From Anaerocolumna jejuensis DSM 15929 (GTDB taxonomy: Bacteria > Bacillota > Clostridia > Lachnospirales > Lachnospiraceae): 64,000 nucleotides of DNA. A program made the translations under genes and the position numbers. The stretch spans positions 372,001 through 436,000 of the forward strand of contig NZ_FRAC01000006.1 in assembly GCF_900142215.1 (NCBI RefSeq), read 5' to 3'. Each line of letters opens with the position of its first letter. Position 1 is the first letter of the stretch. The notes beneath the pieces are model-generated. The model did not search any database, had not been told where the DNA came from, and worked only from the letters and a program-made list of their open reading frames with translations. Shown here piece after piece: positions 16,381-25,955 of this stretch.

Positions 16381-19063
16381 ACTCTTCAAATTCCTCCAAA
16401 GACATTAATATCTTTCTTGGCTTGGTTCCTTCCTCGGGTCCCACCACACCGGCTTCGGCCAGCTGGTCCATAATTCTGGCAGCTCTGTTGAAACCGATCT
16501 TATATACTCTTTGCAGCATTCCAATGGATGCCTTATCCTTATCTATAATGAATTTACCGGCCTCCACAAAATAATCATCTCTTTCAGTGCCGCCGGCTGC
16601 CCCCGCACTGTCTGTTATCTGGGCATTGGCAATTTTGCCGGCTACCTCTTCATTGTATTCGGCACCGCTGTTGGTCTCTGACAGGAATTTAACGACCCCG
16701 CTGACTTCTTTATCCGATATAAATGCTCCCTGTACACGAATGGGCTTTGGATAGCCGGAAGGGAAGAATAACATATCTCCCTTACCGAGAAGCTTTTCCG
16801 CCCCGGATCCATCAATGATAGTCCTGGAATCAATGGCAGAGGATACGGAGAAAGCAATTCTGGAAGGAATATTCGCCTTTATCAGACCGGTTATAACATT
16901 AACGGATGGCCTCTGGGTGGCTATAATAAGATGAAGTCCTGCTGCACGGGCCATCTGTGCCAGACGGCAGATAGCGTCCTCCACTTCTCCCGGTGCCACC
17001 ATCATAAGGTCTGCAAGCTCGTCTACGATAATTACAATCTGGGGAAGCTTCTGGTATCTTTCATCCTGGTATTCCGCCACCGTTGCAACCTTTTCATTAT
17101 AACCCTTTACATCCCTTACGCCTAAATCAGCAAATTTCTTATACCTCTCTGTCATTTCCATGACCGCCCAGTTAAGAGCTGCCGATGCCTTCTTGGGGTC
17201 CGTGACCACAGGTATCAGAAGATGTGGTATTCCATTATAAACACTAAGCTCTACAACCTTGGGATCCACCATGATCATCTTCACGTCGGAAGGATTGGCT
17301 TTATATAAAATACTCATAATCAAGGTATTAATACAAACAGATTTACCAGAACCGGTGGCTCCTGCAATTAACAGGTGGGGCATTTTAGCGATATCCGTAA
17401 CAACAATCTGTCCTCCGATATCTTTTCCAACAGCAAATGCAATGTCAGAAGAATGCTCCTTAAATTCCCTGCTGTCTATTAACTCACGGAAAAGTACCAT
17501 GGAATTGTCTTTATTGGGTACTTCAATTCCCACGGCAGCCTTGCCGGGGATAGGGGCTTCAATACGGATATCAGCAGCAGCCAGATTCAGCTTGATGTCA
17601 TCGGCAAGGCCGGTGATTCTGCTAACCTTAACTCCCTGCTCCGGAAGGAGCTCATACCTGGTAACCGAAGGGCCACAACTGACATTGGTAACCGAAACAC
17701 CGACTCCAAAGCTTTCCAGGGTCTTTTGGAGCTTCATAGCTGTTTCCTTCAGATCTCTTTCAGAAATTCCCCTGGCATTCCCTTTGGGCTTAGCCAGTAA
17801 ATCCAAAGGCGGAAATACATATTCCTTCACCGGCACCTGCTGGTTACGGCTCATTTCATCGGAAAGACCGGTTAAATCCTCTTCTGCTTCCCCTGCTTTA
17901 TCCTTCACCGCAGGCTCCCTTTGGGGTTCCACCGGCTGTTCTGCTTCTGGAAAGGCTTCCTCAGGCTCCTGCTGTAACTCAATAGGGCTATCCGGTTTTT
18001 CTTCTTCCTCTTCCTCTGCATAGCTGTTAAAAAACCCTTCCTCCGTAAAGCTGTCTGCTGAAGCTGTATCCGGAATATTATCTGCTTCCATAAAGGCGGG
18101 TTCTTCTGCCTTTGCCTCTTCATGAAGGATAAAGCCCATGTCTGCCTGCTGTATGGGAATCTCTTCCTCTGTTACCGGAATTATCTCCTGCATCTCCACA
18201 GCTGCTTTATTTTCCGCTTCTTTTTTCTTTCTTGCGGACTTTCCTTTTTTCATGGGAGGAATCTCATCTGTTTTTGCTTCTTCTGCTATATTCTCACCTT
18301 CCGTGGATTCTTTCTCATTCTTCGGGAAGGAAATTATTCTTGCCTTTCTCTTTGGTACCATTGCCTCTTCTTCCGGAACTTCCTGTTCCGCTTCTTCCAG
18401 TCTCAGGCGCTTCATTTCCTTCATCTGCTGGAGCGCTTCCTCACTTTTTTTACCCAAAGGCTTAAGGAGGGATTTACCTGTAAAGACTACGATAAGAACA
18501 ATCATTATTCCACATAGAACAACATAGCTTCCCGCTGTTCCAAACAATGGGGAAAGCAGGCTCAAAAGCAAGCCTCCGATAAAGCCTCCTCCGCTCCTCC
18601 CCTTTGAAGATTCCTGGTAAATATCCGTAAGCTTTACCCCTTTCGCATACCCTCCATTAAACAGCTGTATAATAGCAGCCAGAACGGCACTCATGAGCAC
18701 TGCCGAAATTATTTTTACGTGGGCTGCCCAGCTTCCCCTGTTGGCAACTCCAAAAGCCACGGAGAAAAACAGAAAAAACGGCAGCAAATAAGCAAGGAAA
18801 CCAAACATGCCAAAAGTAAAGCCATTGATCCAGTTTCCAACCTTACCGCTTAAATTAAAATTACTAAGTATCAAAAGGAGTGATATAACAAGGCTTGCTA
18901 CCAATATTATCTCATCCCTGTACATATCCTTTACAGGATCTTTTCTTTTTCCTTTATGTACACTCTTTCTGCCATTGCTTTTCCTACCGGTACTACTCGT
19001 CTTGCCGGTACTGCTTGTCCTTTTTCTGGCAGAACTTTTATTCTTCTCTTTTACGGCAGCCAA
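16361..19063 (-). CDS. ftsK: DNA translocase FtsK/SpoIIIE
   Basis: A 900-residue DNA pump. N-terminal residues 45-190 hold about four transmembrane helices, residues 200-420 are an acidic Glu/Pro-rich linker, and the motor follows, with Walker A GATGSGKSVCINTL near 569 and Walker B IVIIVDELADLMM near 679. The last 65 residues (DYFVEAGKFIIDKDKASIG onward) are the gamma DNA-recognition winged helix. The start is TTG with AGGGAGGG 7 nt upstream. The order tepA-ylzJ-ftsK matches the Bacillus spoIIIE locus, so it is probably the SpoIIIE orthologue that moves chromosomes into the forespore. Confidence 0.95.
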   Translation of the reverse strand: MAAVKEKNKSSARKRTSSTGKTSSTGRKSNGRKSVHKGKRKDPVKDMYRDEIILVASLVISLLLILSNFNLSGKVGNWINGFTFGMFGFLAYLLPFFLFFSVAFGVANRGSWAAHVKIISAVLMSAVLAAIIQLFNGGYAKGVKLTDIYQESSKGRSGGGFIGGLLLSLLSPLFGTAGSYVVLCGIMIVLIVVFTGKSLLKPLGKKSEEALQQMKEMKRLRLEEAEQEVPEEEAMVPKRKARIISFPKNEKESTEGENIAEEAKTDEIPPMKKGKSARKKKEAENKAAVEMQEIIPVTEEEIPIQQADMGFILHEEAKAEEPAFMEADNIPDTASADSFTEEGFFNSYAEEEEEEKPDSPIELQQEPEEAFPEAEQPVEPQREPAVKDKAGEAEEDLTGLSDEMSRNQQVPVKEYVFPPLDLLAKPKGNARGISERDLKETAMKLQKTLESFGVGVSVTNVSCGPSVTRYELLPEQGVKVSRITGLADDIKLNLAAADIRIEAPIPGKAAVGIEVPNKDNSMVLFRELIDSREFKEHSSDIAFAVGKDIGGQIVVTDIAKMPHLLIAGATGSGKSVCINTLIMSILYKANPSDVKMIMVDPKVVELSVYNGIPHLLIPVVTDPKKASAALNWAVMEMTERYKKFADLGVRDVKGYNEKVATVAEYQDERYQKLPQIVIIVDELADLMMVAPGEVEDAICRLAQMARAAGLHLIIATQRPSVNVITGLIKANIPSRIAFSVSSAIDSRTIIDGSGAEKLLGKGDMLFFPSGYPKPIRVQGAFISDKEVSGVVKFLSETNSGAEYNEEVAGKIANAQITDSAGAAGGTERDDYFVEAGKFIIDKDKASIGMLQRVYKIGFNRAARIMDQLAEAGVVGPEEGTKPRKILMSLEEFEEYVDEYL

Positions 19064-19243
19064 AACAAACCCTCCCTAAACTTAAAAATAGACCCGGAAT
19101 AACTGCAGCTGCCTGCTGCTGGCTTTTCCTGATCCTTTGACAGCCATTCTACACCATTCTCCTGAAAGAATATTAAAAGTCTCAACTGGGACTTTCCATA
19201 TTTTTCAGGAGATTTTCATAGAATATTATACCCTTAAAAAACC

Positions 19244-19486
19244 TTAGTTGCAAGGAAAATTATTTCCCGGGGAGTAAACAGGGTTGAGATAATCCTGCAT
19301 ATCGGTGGATTGTATACCTTCGATGATATAGCCTTCTCCCTCTTTTCTTGTATATATTTTGCCATGTTCCACATCAAAGCTGCTTTGTTCTACATCTGTC
19401 GACTTTTCCTCTGTCCTTTTCGACTTAATAAGAGATTCCGTTCTATCTGTGTAGATTCTATCCAGGGGAGTTACGGTGTACAGCAT
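19244..19486 (-). CDS. ylzJ: YlzJ-like small protein
   Basis: An 80-residue soluble protein starting MLYTVTPLDRIYTD, with the YLNPVYSPG segment at the C-terminus. Family function is unknown. It overlaps the end of the ClpP-like gene by 16 nt and precedes ftsK, as in Bacillus, so the three genes form a conserved sporulation-associated cluster. A weak hairpin (AAAGTC/GACTTT) lies at 19176-19195 before ftsK. Confidence 0.8.
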   Translation of the reverse strand: MLYTVTPLDRIYTDRTESLIKSKRTEEKSTDVEQSSFDVEHGKIYTRKEGEGYIIEGIQSTDMQDYLNPVYSPGNNFPCN

Positions 19487-20199
19487 TCCTTCTCACCCCT
19501 TCCTGCCATTTCATATAATTTATTCAGAGCTTCCTTAATTCCTCCCACCTCGTCAATAATGCCCTCCTCTACCGTTTCAGGGCCCACCAGTATTGAGCCT
19601 ACATCCTTGGCAAGCTGGCTGGTATTGTGCATAAGGCTTTTTAGCTTTTCTTTGTCAATTTTTGAATGGTTGGCTACAAAAGTCAATATCCTATCCTGTA
19701 TTTTTTCAAAGTAATCATAGGTCTGTGAAACTCCTATCACCGTGCCATTCATCCGTACAGGATGAATAATCATAGTCGCAGTAGGGACAATATAGCTGTA
19801 TTTTGCGGAAACTGCAAGAGGAACTCCGATAGAGTGGCTCCCTCCCAATACGAGGGAAACCGTGGGCTTGCTTAAGGATGCTATCATTTCGGCAATGGCA
19901 AGTCCTGCCTCCACATCTCCTCCGACCGTATTAATCAAAATCAGTAATCCGTCAATATCCGAGCTGTCTTCAATCGCTGCAAGCTGGGGCAGCACATGTT
20001 CATATTTTGTCGTCTTGTTATGCTGGGGCAGGCATTCATGCCCTTCGATTTCCCCAATTATGGAAAGCAGGTGTATCTTGGACTTTCTCTCCTCATTCAC
20101 CAGGGTCGTCTGTCCGAATTCTCTTATTTTACCGTCATCTAATTCTACCTTTTCTTTTTCTTCCTTTTCCTTCTCTATCTTGGTATCGTTCTTACCCAT
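19471..20199 (-). CDS. ClpP-fold serine protease, TepA type
   Basis: A 242-residue protein with a charged, disordered N-terminus (about 1-30) and a ClpP/crotonase-fold protease domain. The catalytic Ser is in GGSHSIG (about residue 123) and the His in MIIHPVR (about 146). The GLLILINTVGGDVEAGLAIAE strand-turn is the oxyanion region. In Bacillus, TepA (YmfB) is a translocation-enhancing, membrane-associated protease implicated in signal peptide or small protein turnover. GAGGAGATGTC precedes the ATG. It is the first gene of the tepA-ylzJ-ftsK cluster. Confidence 0.87.
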   Translation of the reverse strand: MGKNDTKIEKEKEEKEKVELDDGKIREFGQTTLVNEERKSKIHLLSIIGEIEGHECLPQHNKTTKYEHVLPQLAAIEDSSDIDGLLILINTVGGDVEAGLAIAEMIASLSKPTVSLVLGGSHSIGVPLAVSAKYSYIVPTATMIIHPVRMNGTVIGVSQTYDYFEKIQDRILTFVANHSKIDKEKLKSLMHNTSQLAKDVGSILVGPETVEEGIIDEVGGIKEALNKLYEMAGRGEKECCTP

Positions 20200-20435
20200 G
20201 ACATCTCCTCACATCTATCTTCATATTAATACCATGCATTCCGCAAGTTTACATGGGGTGCTGTTTGAATAAACAAAAAATTAATACCCATACTTACTGC
20301 CAGCCTGCTTGTGGTACTTCCTAAATAAAAGGTGGAACTTATTTATAATTTTCGCACCATATTCTTTATATTCTTTTCTTATTACGATAATTTTTAATAT
20401 TCCCCATTCCTAGGTAAAATATCATAAGTCAATGA
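20200..20435. other. AT-rich leader upstream of tepA, no gene seen
   Basis: Non-coding leader for the tepA operon on the minus strand. Short frames occur without ribosome sites. No promoter with both boxes could be assigned with confidence. Confidence 0.4.
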
Positions 20436-20481
20436 CATAAAAAAGATTAACCGTTTTTTTGGACGGTTAATCTTTTTTATG
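20436..20481. terminator. Perfect 19-bp bidirectional terminator hairpin
   Basis: CATAAAAAAGATTAACCGT (20436-20454) and its exact complement (20463-20481) flank an 8-nt loop. A- and T-runs in the arms make it functional in either direction. It lies downstream of the glycerol-1-phosphate dehydrogenase gene and directly abuts the 14-bp tandem repeat. Confidence 0.9.
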
Positions 20482-20605
20482 TGTTACCTTTTATGTGTTA
20501 CCTTTTATGTGTTACCTTTTATGTGTTACCTTTTATGTGTTACCTTTTATGTGTTACCTTTTATGTGTTACCTTTTTGTGTTACCTTTTATTTGTTACCT
20601 TTTTA
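20481..20605. repeat. 14-bp tandem repeat abutting the terminator
   Basis: Six perfect copies of GTGTTACCTTTTAT (20481-20564), then a 13-bp and a 14-bp near-copy (to 20591), and degenerate copies to about 20680. The first unit begins at the last base of the terminator stem, as if the end of the stem had been amplified. It encodes only low-complexity frames and lies between the terminator and the stop of the dehydrogenase gene. Confidence 0.95.
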
Positions 20606-20682
20606 TATGTTATTTTTTATGTGTATCTTTTAAGTGTTATCTTTTTTGTATCTTTATGTATATCTTTTATATATTATCTCGG

Positions 20683-21981
20683 TTAAGTTTCATTTTTAAT
20701 TTTAAAAAGCTTCGTAAGCCTTAAAAACGTCAGCCGGCTTCGTACATAAGGAGCCAGCCGTATCGTAGGCGGTATCAGACCTTCATCCAGATTAATATCC
20801 CTGAGCTTATTTTTACAGCCGGCAGCTGCCAAGAGCTGTAATAAATCTGATTCGGAGGGCAGTTTCTCTAAAACTCCGGCAATTGAAGGAAGCTGGCTGT
20901 TTAACTTATCTTCATCTACCAAAGCCAGAGGGTCCGGTGTATTCTCTTCTATAATCTCCTTATATAAGCCTTTCTTACCAAAGGTTTCTTTTATTATCTC
21001 ATATTCCATGCCCTTATATGGTATGACCTTACAGATTCCGTTTTTTATGGCATTTTTTACTTTGTGATAGGTATGGACTGCTATCATAAGACCGATTGAA
21101 ACCTTTTCACCGTGATAAGCATCCAGGGGGCCGTTAATAACCTCCATTTCCCACAGGTTTGAAATGTGGTCCTCGGCACCGGAGGCTATCCTTGTGCTGC
21201 CAACCATCTGCATGGCAATACCCGATAATAAAAGCGCATACATTAACTGTTCATAAGCATTCAGAGTATTCTTTTCCTTTATGTTCCCCTTTAATTCGTT
21301 GAGGCAAAGGCATACTTCCTTTAACGCTGACATTTCCATTTCACAGACCCGGTGGCAGATATACTCACCCGTTACCATATGGGATATTTCCCAATCTGTA
21401 AGTGCCGTATATTTTCCAAGCATATTGGATATACCGGAAGCCGTAAGCCTGTAGGGAGCTTTTGCAATAATGAGGGTATCTGTAATTACCAGCATAGGAG
21501 AAACACCCGGGATGGATTTCTTCAAGCCATCCCAGACCAGTGTGGAAATTATGGCAGCACATCCGTCCGTACTGGCAGCAGTAGGTACGGATACAAAGGG
21601 AATACCATGCTCTGTCGCCAGATACCTGCAGATATCATGAATAGTACCGGAGCCTGCTGCTATGATCAGCTTTATATTGCCGGAAGACATCAGGCCCTTT
21701 TCAGCCAGTGCCACTCCGCTGTTATCTGCTCTGAGGCCGCTTGCCGGAAGTATAATTAATTCACAGCCAGGCAGCAGTATTTCTATGGCCTTTCCTGCCG
21801 CTTGATATGTATTGGTATCACAGATAACTGCAATTCCTGAATTCGGTCCCTTATAGATGTTCTCTAATTTTTCGGGAAGTTTCTTTAACGCATTTTCTTC
21901 AATCAGTATATCCTTCACAAATATCTCATGGGTTCTGCCGCAATTACATGGTCCGTGAAAACTGCTTATGTCTATTTGCAC
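20683..21981 (-). CDS. egsA: sn-glycerol-1-phosphate dehydrogenase
   Basis: A 432-residue protein of the iron-containing alcohol dehydrogenase superfamily, G1PDH (EgsA/AraM) branch, that reduces DHAP to sn-glycerol-1-phosphate. The NAD-binding segment is IIAAGSGTIHDICRYLA and the PFVSVPTAASTDGCAA loop is typical. Metal ligands are the Asp of ALTDWE and His of AEDHISNLWE and DAYHGEKVSIG. Translation starts at GTG with GGGAGGG 6 nt upstream. In Bacteria the product has been linked to G1P-derived lipids or arabinose clusters; neither context is visible here. Confidence 0.88.
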   Translation of the reverse strand: MQIDISSFHGPCNCGRTHEIFVKDILIEENALKKLPEKLENIYKGPNSGIAVICDTNTYQAAGKAIEILLPGCELIILPASGLRADNSGVALAEKGLMSSGNIKLIIAAGSGTIHDICRYLATEHGIPFVSVPTAASTDGCAAIISTLVWDGLKKSIPGVSPMLVITDTLIIAKAPYRLTASGISNMLGKYTALTDWEISHMVTGEYICHRVCEMEMSALKEVCLCLNELKGNIKEKNTLNAYEQLMYALLLSGIAMQMVGSTRIASGAEDHISNLWEMEVINGPLDAYHGEKVSIGLMIAVHTYHKVKNAIKNGICKVIPYKGMEYEIIKETFGKKGLYKEIIEENTPDPLALVDEDKLNSQLPSIAGVLEKLPSESDLLQLLAAAGCKNKLRDINLDEGLIPPTIRLAPYVRSRLTFLRLTKLFKIKNET

Positions 21982-22013
21982 GGTATACCCTCCCTTTTCT
22001 TTTCCAGGAAACC

Positions 22014-22049
22014 CAGGGCATTACGGGCTTAATAAGCCGTAATGCCCTG
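22014..22049. repeat. Strong GC-rich hairpin between the M16 peptidase and egsA
   Basis: CAGGGCATTACGG and CCGTAATGCCCTG are perfect 13-bp arms; CTT/AAG continues the stem with one bulged G. No U-run follows on either strand, so it is not a typical intrinsic terminator. It may be an mRNA 3' stabiliser of the M16 gene or a protein-binding site. Confidence 0.7.
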
Positions 22050-22189
22050 AAACATAATATTCTAATTCATTATATTAAATTTTCTGTGTCCTGTTCCTTA
22101 AGTTTATTTCAAAATATGAAAGCTTTCCTTAATATTCGTAATATCGTTACATTCCTTACTATGAAAGAATAACGTTAAATTCCCAAGGG

Positions 22190-23440
22190 TTATAGCAGCA
22201 AGCCCTCCCTGTCAACACCCTCCAGGTTACCTACCAGTGAAATGCTGACCTTTTCTTTGTTTAAGTATTTAAGTGCAAATTGCTTCACTTCTTCTTTCGT
22301 TACACTGTTTACCTTTTCTATAATTTCTTCAAGGGGTATGATATATCCTCTGAACAGCATTGCCTTACCATTACTGTTCATTCGGTTCTTGGCTGTTTCA
22401 TCCCCCATAATAAGCTCTGTTTTTATCTGCTCCTTGCACATTGAAAGTTCTTCCTCTGTTATACCGTTCTCTTTTATATCCTCAATAATCTGAAAGATAT
22501 TATCCACAACAGGTCTTAACTGGGAGGGATTCATCGCTCCGTATATATGAAACAGTCCTGCTCTGGAATAGGAGCTTCCATAAGAATAAATGGTATAGGT
22601 CAATCCCAGATTTTCACGTATTTCCTGAAACAGTCTGGAGTTTATGCTTCCCCCAAAAACAGAATTCAAAACCGTAAGAATATACTTCTCTTCTCCGTCG
22701 GATATTATGGACTCATAAGCTATATTCAAATGAAGCTGCTCTACATCCTTTTCCTTTACATAAATAGTCGGGACATAGGAAGGTGCAACGGCTGCTTCTA
22801 TTTTTTCACCTGACGGAACCTTTCCAAAGTTCTCTTCCAGCAGCTCCATAATCTCATTTTCTTTAAAGTTCCCGGCGACCGATATTACCATATTATCACT
22901 TACATAGTGCTTCGTCATATAATCAAGTACTTCGTCCCTGGTAGTGTTCCGGACAGTTTCCTTGGACCCTGAAATCTGAAAGCCTAAAGGATGCTTGTCC
23001 CACACCTTCATCTGTAGCATTTCATGCACCAAATCCTCAGGGGAATCATCATACATATCTATTTCTTCTATTATAACACCCTTTTCCTTCTGGAAGGATT
23101 TTTCTTCAAAGAGAGAGTTATTAAACATATCGCCTAATATTCCGATTGCTATCGGCAGATGCTCGTCCAGTGTCACTGCATAAAAGGAAGTACATTCCTT
23201 GCTGGTATAGGCATTGATATCCCCGCCGATTCTTGCCATCTCATCTGCAATCTGCTTTGCGGTTCTTGTCTTGGTTCCTTTAAAGAGCATATGCTCTATT
23301 ATATGTGAAATTCCGTTATTCTTAGCATTTTCATTGGAAGAGCCTACCTTGACCCATATTCCCAGGGCTGCACTTCTAAGATACGGCATTGGTTCAAATA
23401 CGACTGTTATTCCATTGGATAATTTCCTGGTATTTACCAT
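22190..23440 (-). CDS. M16-family zinc peptidase
   Basis: A 416-residue insulinase/mitochondrial-processing-peptidase-like protein. The inverted zinc motif HIIEH is at 46-50, and the third ligand Glu is in the VIIEEIDMYDD helix. Two M16 half-domains are present, the inactive C-terminal half containing the RENLGLTYTIYS segment. It matches Bacillus MlpA/YmxG in size and motif. The ATG follows AGGTTGAATTAA. It forms a minus-strand unit upstream of egsA. Confidence 0.92.
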   Translation of the reverse strand: MVNTRKLSNGITVVFEPMPYLRSAALGIWVKVGSSNENAKNNGISHIIEHMLFKGTKTRTAKQIADEMARIGGDINAYTSKECTSFYAVTLDEHLPIAIGILGDMFNNSLFEEKSFQKEKGVIIEEIDMYDDSPEDLVHEMLQMKVWDKHPLGFQISGSKETVRNTTRDEVLDYMTKHYVSDNMVISVAGNFKENEIMELLEENFGKVPSGEKIEAAVAPSYVPTIYVKEKDVEQLHLNIAYESIISDGEEKYILTVLNSVFGGSINSRLFQEIRENLGLTYTIYSYGSSYSRAGLFHIYGAMNPSQLRPVVDNIFQIIEDIKENGITEEELSMCKEQIKTELIMGDETAKNRMNSNGKAMLFRGYIIPLEEIIEKVNSVTKEEVKQFALKYLNKEKVSISLVGNLEGVDREGLLL

Positions 23441-23575
23441 TTAATTCAACCTTTCTGATAATCAATAAAATCAATTGTATCATCATTACCGTTATTATAC
23501 AACAGTGAAATATCCAAGGAATCTAAAATATACATTATTTGTAATTATTTTAGTTATTTTGTAAATTGATTCACA

Positions 23576-24760
23576 TTAAATTTGTACAAAATCCTTATTG
23601 TAACTGACTTCCCCGGCTTCGTTGAATTCTGCAAACCGAAGAACAGCCCCCTGTATGGCTTCCTGGTACTTATCCCATGTCCTTCCTTCTTCTGTCCATA
23701 GCTTCCTGACCTCTAAAATTTTATTCTTTCTATTTAATACGAATTCGCCCCTCCCAATTATTTCATCTCCCGATAAAACAGGAAGTACATAATAGCCATA
23801 TTTCCGTTTATCCTCTGGTGTATAAATCTCCCATTTATAGTCAAAATCGAAAAGCTTATTTATTAATTTTCTGTCCCAAAGCATATTGTCAAGGGGTGCC
23901 AGCAGTTCTGTCCTCTCCGTATTATATTCCTCCTCACTGCCCAGATATTTCAAATCCCCTTTCAGACAATAAAGCGGGTCATTAAAATCCTCCACTATAA
24001 GCTTAGCTATCTTTCCTTTTTCCAATAACTCACCAAAAATCCTGTCCCTGGTGCCTGCTTTTAAATCCTTTATTCCGAGCCAGGCATCAGAAGGCCTGTT
24101 CCAAAGAAGCCCTACACCGGAAATTCTCCTTAATACCCTCCACTTCAAATGCTCATAATCTTCTTTTAAGGGGTCCTTCCTTCTATATTCCTTTCCCAGA
24201 TACTCCTTTGCCGGTGCATAGTATTTATTGGAACCCTTTTTATGATGAATAATAAGCTCTCCTGCAAAATACAGATTTTCCAGGGCAATTCTTGCTAAAC
24301 TGGTATTCATACCCCAATACCAGGAGACAGAATCTCCTGTTTTAACATCCTTCGAGCAGACGGGCCCGCTTTCCTTCATTTTTTTCAGGATTTCCGGAAT
24401 GATTTCCTCCACTTCTTTCTGGAACCATACATTTTCTTTCATACGTTTTCTGGTTCTTTCAAAATACCGGAAATCCTCTGTCAGAAATATGGATAGGTTC
24501 TTATCAAAATAATCAATCAGCACCCGTTCTTCATATAAGAGCTTATAAAGCATTTCCTTGCGAAAGCCTTCTATTCTGGATTGCAGAACCAGCTCCGGAT
24601 TCTTACCGCATACATCCACAGGGTCAAACTGGATACAGCCTGCCTGTTCAATATAGGATACCACGCCTTCCTTGCCATGAAAGCGGTAGTCACCAAGGAG
24701 TCCCTGCTTTTTTAATAGAAATCTTCTTGCTTCTTTTCTGGTTAGATAATATTCCTTCAT
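23576..24760 (-). CDS. Winged-helix DNA glycosylase, YcaQ/AlkZ type
   Basis: A 394-residue protein of the HTH_42 winged-helix family that includes crosslink-repair glycosylases. The N-terminal ARRFLLKKQGLLG helix and the catalytic-loop motif QFDPVDV (QxD form of the QxQ/QxD motif) are present. Further winged-helix repeats and the LLAPLDNMLWDRKLI segment match the family. The start was moved to ATG 24760 because AGGGAGAAGGT precedes it and the sequence KEYYLTRKEARR then opens the domain; a 20-residue upstream extension has no support. It likely acts on alkylated or crosslinked bases. Confidence 0.82.
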   Translation of the reverse strand: MKEYYLTRKEARRFLLKKQGLLGDYRFHGKEGVVSYIEQAGCIQFDPVDVCGKNPELVLQSRIEGFRKEMLYKLLYEERVLIDYFDKNLSIFLTEDFRYFERTRKRMKENVWFQKEVEEIIPEILKKMKESGPVCSKDVKTGDSVSWYWGMNTSLARIALENLYFAGELIIHHKKGSNKYYAPAKEYLGKEYRRKDPLKEDYEHLKWRVLRRISGVGLLWNRPSDAWLGIKDLKAGTRDRIFGELLEKGKIAKLIVEDFNDPLYCLKGDLKYLGSEEEYNTERTELLAPLDNMLWDRKLINKLFDFDYKWEIYTPEDKRKYGYYVLPVLSGDEIIGRGEFVLNRKNKILEVRKLWTEEGRTWDKYQEAIQGAVLRFAEFNEAGEVSYNKDFVQI

Positions 24761-24891
24761 ACCTTCTCCCTTCACTTCCGTATCAAACCCCAAATAAACC
24801 CATTTTTTGGAGATATTCATTTCATAGTTGTCATCCTCATTCAGCGAACATTTGTTCTTTTATTATAATCCCTATATACCTGTTTGGCAAG

Positions 24892-24929
24892 AAAAAAATA
24901 GTACCGGAATATTTCTATTCCAGTACTAT
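24892..24929 (-). terminator. Terminator of modABC, overlapping the modC stop codon
   Basis: On the minus strand ATAGTACTGGAATA and TATTCCGGTACTAT form a 14-bp stem with one wobble, a 4-nt loop, then TTTTTTTC. The last modC codons and the stop lie inside the stem. Confidence 0.88.
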
Positions 24930-25955
24930 CAGTGCTTCCGGCGGAAGACACAGGTAAGACGGCGGCGCGGTACTTACTAATTCCTTCCATTTTTCGTTGC
25001 TTACCTTCCACCATATTTCTCCCTGTCCGCACCTGCCTAATATATTTTTTTCAAAGGGGCTGTCTATCATACGGTAATCCTTTAACGGGAAGCTGTTTAC
25101 TTCCTCCGGTTTCTCTGCCGGTCTGATATCATGGGCCCGGATTCCTATATACTGAATATTCCCCTTCATTCTTTCTTTTACCCGGAGCTTAAGTCCCCAA
25201 TCCGTTGCCACCAGGGTATAATCATCCAACACTTTCGCCGGTGATAGGTTCTTACATCCGGTAAGCTTTGCGGCAGCCAGTTTTCCCGGCTTTCGAAATA
25301 TTTCCCCAGTATCCCCAGCCATAACCAGATTGCCTTTGTCTATAATAACAAGCCTTTCACACAAACTGTAAATCTCATCACGGCTGTGGGATACTATGAT
25401 AATATCTCCCGGGTAGCCTTTTAAAGTTTCTAGTAACTCCTCCAATAAGCTTTCCTTCAGATAAGAATCCAGTGCGGAAAAAGGTTCATCCAGCATCAGC
25501 ACATCTGGTTCATAGGCAAGAATTCTGGCCAGTGCCACTCTTTGCTGCTGTCCTCCCGACAGTTGGGCCGGATAACGGTCTTCAAGGCCTGACAGATGGA
25601 ACATGGATAGCATCTCATTTATCTTCGGAAGCTTTTCCTTGTAGCTCCCCTTCAGTCCGATTCCGATATTTTGGGAAACGCTCATGTTGGGAAAGAGGGC
25701 GTAATTCTGAAAAAGATAACCCACCTTTCTCTTTTGCGGAATGACATTGATTCGTTTTTCCGAATCATATAAAACCCTGTCATTTAGAAGGATTCTCCCC
25801 CTGTCCGGTTTCTCAATGCCCGCTATGCACTTTAAGGTCATGCTCTTGCCGCAGCCGGAAGCTCCCAGAAGTCCCAGTCTTCCCCCATTTGTTGCAAGGC
25901 TGACATTTAACGAAAAGTCCTTGAACTGTTTTGTGATATCAACTAAAAGACTCAT
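24915..25955 (-). CDS. modC: Molybdate ABC transporter ATP-binding protein
   Basis: A 346-residue ATPase that powers molybdate import. Walker A is GASGCGKSMTL (about 31-41), the signature is LSGGQQQRVALARIL and Walker B is VLMLDEPFSALD, followed by the switch His in IVSHSRDE. About 130 residues after the ATPase core form a C-terminal regulatory domain, as in ModC. Its ATGA start overlaps the modB stop by 4 nt, which indicates translational coupling. The terminator lies across its 3' end. Confidence 0.93.
   Translation of the reverse strand: MSLLVDITKQFKDFSLNVSLATNGGRLGLLGASGCGKSMTLKCIAGIEKPDRGRILLNDRVLYDSEKRINVIPQKRKVGYLFQNYALFPNMSVSQNIGIGLKGSYKEKLPKINEMLSMFHLSGLEDRYPAQLSGGQQQRVALARILAYEPDVLMLDEPFSALDSYLKESLLEELLETLKGYPGDIIIVSHSRDEIYSLCERLVIIDKGNLVMAGDTGEIFRKPGKLAAAKLTGCKNLSPAKVLDDYTLVATDWGLKLRVKERMKGNIQYIGIRAHDIRPAEKPEEVNSFPLKDYRMIDSPFEKNILGRCGQGEIWWKVSNEKWKELVSTAPPSYLCLPPEALIVLE

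Noticed and set aside
20481..20605. CRISPR-like array
   Set aside because: Units are contiguous 14-mers without spacers.
20479..20724. Membrane-like Cys/Phe/Leu ORF
   Set aside because: It is only the translation of the 14-bp tandem repeat.
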